Assembly (NCBI GenBank): GCA_023392995.1
Contig: JAEWMZ010000417.1
Location: 1 to 16,014, forward strand
Direction: 5' to 3'
From: Bacillota bacterium
GTDB lineage: Bacteria > Bacillota > Clostridia > Lachnospirales > Lachnospiraceae
Length of the DNA stretch: 16,014 nt
The translations under genes were made by a program, and so were the position numbers. The notes under the pieces were generated by a model, which saw nothing but the letters and a program-made list of their open reading frames with translations, did no database searches and was not told the DNA's origin. Below are positions 7,633-13,083 of this stretch, piece by piece (positions within the stretch are counted from its first letter, which is position 1; each line of letters opens with the position of its first letter).

Positions 7633-8703
7633 TTATTGGGAAGATGTTTTAAGAAACAACTTGTTTTTAAGTGGCAGCGCAACATTAACAAGCATTATCA
7701 TCACGGGTACCTCAATGAGGGGACCAATGACTGCCGCAAAGGCTTGATCGGAGGAGATCCCGAATACCGCTACGGCTACTGCAATTGCCAATTCGAAATT
7801 ATTGCTGGCGGCTGTAAAGGATAAGGTTACGGTTTGTTCATAGCTCAGCTTTTGCTTATAAGACAGAAAGAAGCTGGCAAAGAACATGATAATAAAGTAC
7901 ACCAACAAGGGGATTGAAATCCGTACTACGTGCATGGGCAGGGCAACAATAAATTGTCCCTTTAGAACAAACATAACAATGATGGTATACAGTAAAGCAA
8001 TCAGAGCCACGGGAGATATTTTTGGAATAAATACATTTTCATACCAGGTCTTCGATTTTAAATTCACTAATAGAATCCGGGTTAGAAAGCCTAATGCAAA
8101 GGGGATTCCAAGATAGATTAGGACACTTTTTGCTACCTCCCAGATGGAAATATCAATGACCTCACCGCCCCAGGATAAGCCAAGCCATTTCGGCAACAAG
8201 GTCACAAAGAGGTAGATATATATGGAATATAAGAAGATCTGAAATACAGAATTAAGGGCTACCAAGGCAGCACAGAACTCATTATCTCCTTTTGCCAGGG
8301 TGTTCCATACAATTACCATAGCGATGCATCTTGCCAGGCCGATTATGATCAAGCCGATTGCATAATTGGGCATATCACGAAGAAATAATAGGGCTAGCCC
8401 AAACATTAGAATAGGCCCAATAATCCAATTCTGAAGCAAAGATAATAGAAGCACCTTTGGCTGTTTTGTTACTTTTCCCATCTCTTCGTATTTTATTTTT
8501 GCTAGTGGTGGGTACATCATAATAATTAATCCCGCTGCGATAGGCCAGGAGACGGTTCCGGTACTCATTTCCTCCAAGGATTTTGCTAAGCCCGGAAAAA
8601 GGTAACCCCCCAAGATCCCGATTCCCATTGCGATAAAGATCCATAACGTTAAGAAGCGGTCAAGAAAGGATAATCTGGAGCTGCTCTTCTCTTTCATATT
8701 CAT
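7633..8703 (-). CDS. acr3: ACR3-family arsenite efflux transporter
   Basis: A 356-residue inner membrane carrier of the ACR3 (Acr3/ArsB of Bacillus type, BART superfamily) group that exports arsenite. About ten hydrophobic segments are visible. Family hallmarks are MMYPPLAKIKYEE near 62-74, GLARCIAMVIVWNTLAKGDN near 122-141 with the essential cysteine at 126, and NNFELAIAVAVAVFG near 301-315 followed by GPLIEVPVM with an acidic residue at 331. It should work alone or be energised by ArsA. GGAGG lies only three bases before the ATG at 8703 but nine before the second ATG at 8697, so the shorter 354-residue product may be the main one. Its gene is isolated from its neighbours by two repeat-filled gaps of about 310 bp. 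Confidence 0.96.
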   Translation of the reverse strand: MNMKEKSSSRLSFLDRFLTLWIFIAMGIGILGGYLFPGLAKSLEEMSTGTVSWPIAAGLIIMMYPPLAKIKYEEMGKVTKQPKVLLLSLLQNWIIGPILMFGLALLFLRDMPNYAIGLIIIGLARCIAMVIVWNTLAKGDNEFCAALVALNSVFQIFLYSIYIYLFVTLLPKWLGLSWGGEVIDISIWEVAKSVLIYLGIPFALGFLTRILLVNLKSKTWYENVFIPKISPVALIALLYTIIVMFVLKGQFIVALPMHVVRISIPLLVYFIIMFFASFFLSYKQKLSYEQTVTLSFTAASNNFELAIAVAVAVFGISSDQAFAAVIGPLIEVPVMIMLVNVALPLKNKLFLKTSSQ

Positions 8704-8712
8704 AATCCTCCT

Positions 8713-9016
8713 AATACTGAGTTTGATTCTTGAAACCGAGTTTCATCCTTGTTACTAAGTTTGATTGTTGAAACTGAATTTGATACTTGAAACTGAATCT
8801 GATTGTTGAAATTGGATTTGATACTTGAACTGAATTTGATACTTGAAACTGAATCTGATACTTGAAGCTGAATCTGATACTTGAAACTGAATCTGATACT
8901 TGAAATTGAATTTGATACTTGAAACTGAATTTGATACTTGAAGCTGAGTTTTATACTTGAAGCTGAGTATATTAGTATATTACTTGAAACTGTGATTGAT
9001 ACTTGTAACTGAGTTT
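8713..9016. repeat. About 15-copy tandem array of a 19-bp unit
   Basis: Plus-strand consensus gatacttgaaactgaattt. Whole units begin at 8725, 8744, 8763, 8782, 8801, 8820 (18 bp), 8838, 8857, 8876, 8895, 8914, 8933, 8952 (18 bp) and 8998, with a partial unit at 8713-8724, a unit without its first two bases at 8981 and an 11-bp interruption at 8970-8980. The central units differ by one or two bases, mostly at the same three sites, while the edges are more diverged, as expected of an array growing by slippage or unequal exchange. It fills the whole space from the flavoenzyme stop codon to the acr3 ribosome binding site. No palindrome, promoter or terminator is visible inside the unit. Confidence 0.95.
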
Positions 9017-10652
9017 AATTTTTGTTTTGCCTGTTATATTGTTTGAAGCCGCCGGATAGATTATAAACCTCTGTATATCCCTTATTGATGAGTATATTCT
9101 GCGCCGCATTTCCGGTAACACCCTTATTGCAATAAGTAATTACTGCTGCATCCTTATCAATATCCTTAAACGAAGTTCTTAATTTTGCATGTGGTATATT
9201 TTTAGCTGAAGCCACATGTGCTTTGCTATATTGAGCGATTACTCTGGCATCAACCAGTTCATATTTCTTACCGGAGGCCATAAGTTCATTTAGTTTCTCA
9301 GCAGTAATAAGTGGTCTTCCCTTGTCAATGGCATTATGAAGAATCATTCCCGTATACATTACCGGATCTTTTGTGGTTGAAAATGGAGGAGCATAGGCTA
9401 GGTCTAAATGAAATAGGTCTTCCACCTTCGCCTTTAATGTAATTGCTGTAACGAATACATCAATTCTCTTATCCACACCTTGATAACCGACGATTTGTAC
9501 ACCCAGCAGTCTGCCGGTGAATTTATCTGCAATCCCTTTTATGACCATCTCCTTACCTCCCATATACTCCGGACGGTCAGGCTTGATGTTATGGCAAATG
9601 GCTATCTCGTAGCCTTTTTCCAGCGCCTCACGTTCCGAAAGTCCGGTTTGAGCTACCGCCAGATCAAAGATTTTGAAGATACCCGTTCCAAGAATGCCTC
9701 GAAAGGCAAGATTTCCTCCAGTTATAACGTCACCGGCAATTCTGCCGGTCTTATTGGCAGTCGAGCCTAAGGGTCGATATACCGGCGTTTCGGTTATAAG
9801 ATGGAAATGTTCTATACAATCACCGCAGGAATAGATATCAGGAAGGTTAGTCTGCATCCTATCGTCCACGCGGATTGCACCGGTAATGCCTAGTTCAACT
9901 CCCGCTTTTTGAGCAAGTTCTGTGTTAGGACGTACCCCTGTCGAAAGTAAAACCAGATCAGCCTTGATTGCTCTTCCATCGGATAAAATCACTTCACGAA
10001 CGGTGATTTCAGCTGCGGAAACACCCGTTAATACAGTAACACCATTTTTCTCAATGTGATCCTGCACATGAATTGCCATATCGCTGTCGAGTCCCGGCGT
10101 TATCTGTGGCAATTTTTCTAAAAGAGTAATCTCCATACCTAGCTTTTTCAGATTCTCACAAACTTCAAGGCCAATAAATCCTGTACCGATAATGACAGCA
10201 GATTTAGGCTGCTCCTGATGAAGGAAGGTTTTAATCCGATTCATGTCCGAGATGTTTCTTAAGGTGAATACATGAGGATGCACACCTTTTATCGGAGGCA
10301 GTGTTGCCCTGGCACCTGTGGCGATGACAAGCTTATCATAATGCTCCGTAAATATTTCTTCACTAATTAGGTTTTTAACAGTGATACTCTTTGAATCCGG
10401 AGTAATTGCAAGAACCTCATGTTGGGTATGAATATCCACCTGATACTTTTCTTTAAAAAATTGTGAATTACGAGGAATTAATTCCTCCATATGTTCGATT
10501 TCGCCTCCAATATAGTAGGGCATACCACAACCGGAATATGAGATAAAGGTATCCTTTTCATAGATTACGATTTCGGCTTCTTCACTATTTCTTCTGGCTT
10601 TTGCTGCCGCAGAGGTTCCGGCTGCAACTGCTCCGATGATAACAATACGCAT
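9015..10652 (-). CDS. CoA-disulfide reductase-like flavoenzyme with C-terminal rhodanese domain
   Basis: A 545-residue fusion. Residues 1-440 are an FAD/NAD(P)H disulfide reductase of the single-cysteine CoADR/NADH-oxidase group: FAD motif IIGAVAAGTSAA at 5-16, redox cysteine 42 in SGCGMPYYIGG, nucleotide motif VIIGTGFIGLE at 153-163, second FAD motif DIYSCGDC at 272-279, and AYAPPFSTTKDP at 419-430 with the conserved active-site tyrosine. Residues about 447-545 are a rhodanese with active cysteine 508 (YCNKGVTG). Such fusions reduce CoA disulfides or persulfides. ATG 10652 is chosen because AGGAGA lies nine bases upstream; the frame runs back to 10700, but that would overlap arsR. It begins 16 bp after arsR, so it is under arsenic control. 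Its exact role in arsenic resistance is inferred. The TAA stop is followed by 104 further sense codons in frame (see findings). Confidence 0.9.
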   Translation of the reverse strand: MRIVIIGAVAAGTSAAAKARRNSEEAEIVIYEKDTFISYSGCGMPYYIGGEIEHMEELIPRNSQFFKEKYQVDIHTQHEVLAITPDSKSITVKNLISEEIFTEHYDKLVIATGARATLPPIKGVHPHVFTLRNISDMNRIKTFLHQEQPKSAVIIGTGFIGLEVCENLKKLGMEITLLEKLPQITPGLDSDMAIHVQDHIEKNGVTVLTGVSAAEITVREVILSDGRAIKADLVLLSTGVRPNTELAQKAGVELGITGAIRVDDRMQTNLPDIYSCGDCIEHFHLITETPVYRPLGSTANKTGRIAGDVITGGNLAFRGILGTGIFKIFDLAVAQTGLSEREALEKGYEIAICHNIKPDRPEYMGGKEMVIKGIADKFTGRLLGVQIVGYQGVDKRIDVFVTAITLKAKVEDLFHLDLAYAPPFSTTKDPVMYTGMILHNAIDKGRPLITAEKLNELMASGKKYELVDARVIAQYSKAHVASAKNIPHAKLRTSFKDIDKDAAVITYCNKGVTGNAAQNILINKGYTEVYNLSGGFKQYNRQNKN

Positions 10653-10668
10653 GATGAATTCTCCTTTT

Positions 10669-10986
10669 CTATTCGCAATCGCAGCTTTCATCCAGGTCAA
10701 TTAATACGGCAGCTTCCATAATTTCAGCCAACAAGCGGCTGGCTTTTGAAAAACCCTTTTGACTGAGAGAATAGTGCATCCATTTACCTTCTCTTCTGCA
10801 ATTAATAACACCGGCTTCGCAAAGAAGTTTCATATGATGGGATAAGGTTGACTGGGATATATCCATTTCCTCTAATAACTTGCAGGCACATTTTTCCCCG
10901 CTTTTTAGCAGATCAAGGATCATTAAACGATTGGGATCACAGAGTGCTTTGAATACAATCGCATTTTTTTCATATTGTTCATTCAT
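10669..10986 (-). CDS. arsR: ArsR-family arsenic-sensing repressor
   Basis: A 105-residue winged-helix repressor of the ArsR/SmtB family that releases its operator on binding As(III) or Sb(III). The recognition helix region is DISQSTLSHHMKLLCEAGVI (42-61). The metalloid site of the E. coli type is visible as Cys33 and Cys35 in EKCACKLLEE, at the start of the DNA-binding helix. Another cysteine pair (SCDCE, 102 and 104) ends the protein and may add ligands. The start at 10986 is preferred over the upstream ATG at 11007 because GAGGTG lies seven bases before it. It is the first gene of the operon and is probably autoregulated through the inverted repeat at 11053-11082. Confidence 0.95.
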   Translation of the reverse strand: MNEQYEKNAIVFKALCDPNRLMILDLLKSGEKCACKLLEEMDISQSTLSHHMKLLCEAGVINCRREGKWMHYSLSQKGFSKASRLLAEIMEAAVLIDLDESCDCE

Positions 10987-11045
10987 GATTACACCTCGTA
11001 GATTCATAGTCTCATGTTTTCATATCTATGTTTATCGATATATTG

Positions 11046-11074
11046 ATTATATAACTCATATCGATGAATGTCAA
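11046..11074 (-). promoter_or_regulatory. Sigma-A promoter of the ars operon
   Basis: Minus-strand TTGACA (11069-11074) and TATAAT (11046-11051) are both perfect consensus boxes with a 17-bp spacer. Transcription should start near 11039, about 50 bases before the arsR ATG. The boxes lie within or next to the operator at 11053-11082, which explains how ArsR can silence such a strong promoter. Confidence 0.9.
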
Positions 11075-11082
11075 TATGAGTT
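11053..11082. promoter_or_regulatory. Probable ArsR operator (9-bp inverted repeat)
   Basis: AACTCATAT (11053-11061) and ATATGAGTT (11074-11082) are perfect inverted arms 12 bp apart, a spacing typical of ArsR-family sites. The repeat covers the -35 box and most of the spacer of the ars promoter. A second weaker symmetrical patch, atcgatatattgat around 11034-11047, lies over the -10 and start site and might be a secondary site. Confidence 0.75.
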
Positions 11083-11085
11083 GTG

Positions 11086-11111
11086 AAAAAATAGACTGCG
11101 AAGGCAGTCTA
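11086..11111. terminator. Bidirectional intrinsic terminator upstream of the ars promoter
   Basis: TAGACTGC (11092-11099) and GCAGTCTA (11104-11111) form a perfect 8-bp stem with loop gaag. On the minus strand it is followed by six T (11086-11091), ideal for stopping transcripts from the acetyltransferase genes before they enter the ars promoter. On the plus strand the tail CTTTT gives a weaker terminator. Confidence 0.85.
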
Positions 11112-11347
11112 CTTTTGGAAATGAATCATTTGAAATTGACGCTAAACCGATCATGTTCTCTTCAACGCTTATACCTTCATTTCGGCAGTATTGATCCTAT
11201 ATCTGGGTGCTCTCAAAAGGATAACTTGTTGAAGTAATTAATAATATAGATCAATAGTACATACATAACTTTATAAAAACAAAAACAGGATGAAACAAAA
11301 CAATAGGATGATAACTACCATAGATTACAAGCTGGATATAACTCTAA

Positions 11348-11845
11348 TTATATTCCTACTATATTACTTCTTCGCTCCACTAACACAACATCATGCCATT
11401 TTCCAGTATCCATTTTGCCGACTTTTTCCCGAAAACCTATTTCTCGAAAGCCACACTTTTTATGTAGATTAAGGCTGGCGATATTCTCTTTGATAATACC
11501 GGATTGCAAGGTCCAAAAGCCATCTTCTTCTGATCGTTTTATTAATTCTTCCATTAAGACGGTGCCGATTTTCTGTCCTCGATATTTATTCGAGATGTAA
11601 ATGCTTAACTCAGCAACACCGGCATATACACACCGGCTGGAAACTGGGGATAACGCTGCCCATCCTAATATAGTAGCTCCGTCTTTTGCAACCAAACGAC
11701 AGGTTTTACAATGTCCGTTATTCCAGTCTTCCCAGCTAGGAGCTGCATTTTGAAACGTAGCTATTTTTGTATTAATACCTTCTGTATAAATGTCGGATAC
11801 TTGAGGCCAATCTGTTTCCTTCATGTCTGTAATTATTAATTCCAT
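11348..11845 (-). CDS. GNAT acetyltransferase, phosphinothricin/arsinothricin type
   Basis: A 165-residue GCN5-related N-acetyltransferase of the Pat/Bar group (phosphinothricin acetyltransferase, YwnH, ArsN1). The N-terminus has DMKETDWPQVSDIYTEGI, and the variant of FETxxP (IATFQNAAPSWEDW, about 28-41) is characteristic of this group. The acetyl-CoA binding loop is NKYRGQKIGTVLM (about 86-98), and the C-terminal signature NLHKKCGFREIGFREKVGK lies about 126-144. ATG is preceded by AAGGAG about nine bases upstream. It is the last gene before a strong terminator, and the ars operon begins just beyond. ArsN1 proteins of this group acetylate the arsenical antibiotic arsinothricin, so the location is suggestive. 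Many homologues instead act on methionine sulfone, methionine sulfoximine or phosphinothricin, so substrate is unproven. Confidence 0.85.
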   Translation of the reverse strand: MELIITDMKETDWPQVSDIYTEGINTKIATFQNAAPSWEDWNNGHCKTCRLVAKDGATILGWAALSPVSSRCVYAGVAELSIYISNKYRGQKIGTVLMEELIKRSEEDGFWTLQSGIIKENIASLNLHKKCGFREIGFREKVGKMDTGKWHDVVLVERRSNIVGI

Positions 11846-11977
11846 AATTTTTGCTCCTTAAGTTATATCTATGCGTCTTTATTTTATACTTTTATGTCTT
11901 ATTTGGACGCGCTTTTGCAAAGATTCGTCTAGTATAAGTGAATTGATGAAATCAACGGGAAAATTCAAAGTCGTATC

Positions 11978-12724
11978 TCATTTTTTGAGAATTCTCTCTA
12001 CGGAGGCTGTATCAATCAAGTTCACTGTCTCAAAATGCCCTTTATAAAACACGCCCCAATTATTGAAGACACAAGGCAAGTTCTTTGCTTTTTGTAACGT
12101 ATCCACTTGAATGAAAAATACTGGAATGTCTTTCTCTTCGCAATACTGCTTTATAAGCTCAACCTTCTGAGGAATAAAGGGGCATTGCAAATCATAATAA
12201 ATTGTTAAATCTTTGCACTCAATTTCTTGCTTTTGTACGTTTGGTGCGAACTGTGGTATTGTTCCGTCAAAAGAAAGTGCAAGCAGCTCATAATCATTGG
12301 CAGTATCAACAACCTCAAAACCGAACTTTTTTGCAAAGGCTTGGTCTGATAGCCAAGCTTTTTGTTTCTTTGCTCCCAGCATACATATGCCGGATTTACC
12401 CTTTGCCCGGGCATCCGCCATACAATACTCCATCAGTAAGTTCCCGTATCCTTTGCCCTTGTAACTACCAGAAACCCATAAGCAATACACATAATAATAG
12501 TTGTCACCAATGATGGGTACCCATGCAGTTTCAAGAGGAGCATACTCAATAAATACCGTAGCTTTTGCGTTTAACTTTCGAAAGACATGTCCTTCCTTTA
12601 GCCGATCGGAAAGCCATTGCCGCTTTGCATCAATCCCTTCATGGGGCTTTTGACTGCGTATAATACAGCATAGATGCTCAGTAGCAAGGTTTTCTGTTGT
12701 TATGTTTACAAAATCAATACACAT
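11978..12724 (-). CDS. YoaP-like protein: GNAT domain plus C-terminal YoaP domain
   Basis: A 248-residue two-domain protein. Residues about 1-145 are a GNAT acetyltransferase with the acetyl-CoA loop GSYKGKGYGNLLMEYCMADA (about 91-110) and FAKKFGFEVVDTAN near 130-143. Residues about 165-248 resemble the YoaP domain of the Bacillus subtilis YoaP group: a thioredoxin-like beta start DLTIYYDLQCPFIPQKVELI, with one cysteine followed by proline, then PVFFIQVDT, and FNNWGVFYKGHFETVNLID. Substrate is unknown for the family; the thioredoxin-like tail suggests peptide or thiol binding. Ribosome binding site GAGGAA precedes ATG. It lies 132 bp upstream of the second GNAT gene, with no terminator seen between them. 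Confidence 0.8.
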   Translation of the reverse strand: MCIDFVNITTENLATEHLCCIIRSQKPHEGIDAKRQWLSDRLKEGHVFRKLNAKATVFIEYAPLETAWVPIIGDNYYYVYCLWVSGSYKGKGYGNLLMEYCMADARAKGKSGICMLGAKKQKAWLSDQAFAKKFGFEVVDTANDYELLALSFDGTIPQFAPNVQKQEIECKDLTIYYDLQCPFIPQKVELIKQYCEEKDIPVFFIQVDTLQKAKNLPCVFNNWGVFYKGHFETVNLIDTASVERILKK

Positions 12725-12742
12725 ATTAATTCCTCACTTAAA

Positions 12743-12915
12743 ATTTATATTTAGATAATTGCAAAACAATATAGTTGATGTAATTTGTATACGCAACACA
12801 TACTATTTCTTCGCTCCAACGCTTCCTTTGGGCTTAGCTTCCGCTTCGAAACTGTATATGTTGTGTATACAATAGCTAAAGTTTCTGAGTTTCGCAATTA
12901 TCTAAAGTTTATATT
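12743..12915. repeat. Fold-back (MITE-like) imperfect palindrome of about 170 bp
   Basis: Outer arms TAGATAATTGC (12752-12762) and GCAATTATCTA (12894-12904) match perfectly, and inner arms GTATACGCAACACATAC (12787-12803) and GTATATGTTGTGTATAC (12854-12870) match at 15 of 17 positions. A 50-bp centre rich in cttcgct/gcttcc motifs separates the inner arms. The arrangement resembles a non-coding fold-back element or a dispersed palindromic repeat. It sits between the ABC-F stop and the YoaP gene, where it may also act as a transcript-end structure. No target duplication is obvious. The remaining gap up to 13083 holds only a small hairpin (TCGAAG atg CTTCGA, 12967-12981). Confidence 0.65.
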
Positions 12916-13083
12916 TGCCTGTGTTTTCAAAGCTGCTCTAAAATAGATGAGAAGGTTACTGCTAAGTCGAAGATGCTTCGAACTTTTCCTGGAGAAGTCA
13001 CCCTTAGTCCTCAAAGGCAGCCTGCTCATCTTATGTTTGCGCTAACCTACTGTAAACATTTCACGCAACGTTACGCACAACAT

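Noticed and set aside
7543..7824. Plus-strand frame of 93 codons overlapping the acr3 3' end
   Set aside because: It has no ribosome binding site, and half of it is antisense to the clearly coding acr3; the rest covers the tandem-repeat gap.
8713..9016. CRISPR array
   Set aside because: Units are contiguous 19-bp repeats with no unique spacers and no cas genes nearby, so it is a simple tandem array.
10653..10700. Longer N-terminus of the flavoenzyme starting at 10700
   Set aside because: It would overlap arsR by 32 bp and lacks a ribosome binding site, whereas ATG 10652 has AGGAGA and begins exactly at the FAD-binding strand.
11075..11200. Minus-strand stop-free frame (for example EENMIGLASISNDSFPKV) running through the terminator at 11086-11111 into the ars promoter
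   Set aside because: It has no start with a ribosome binding site, and it overlaps a strong terminator and the -35 region. The coding look may be chance, though a gene remnant cannot be excluded.
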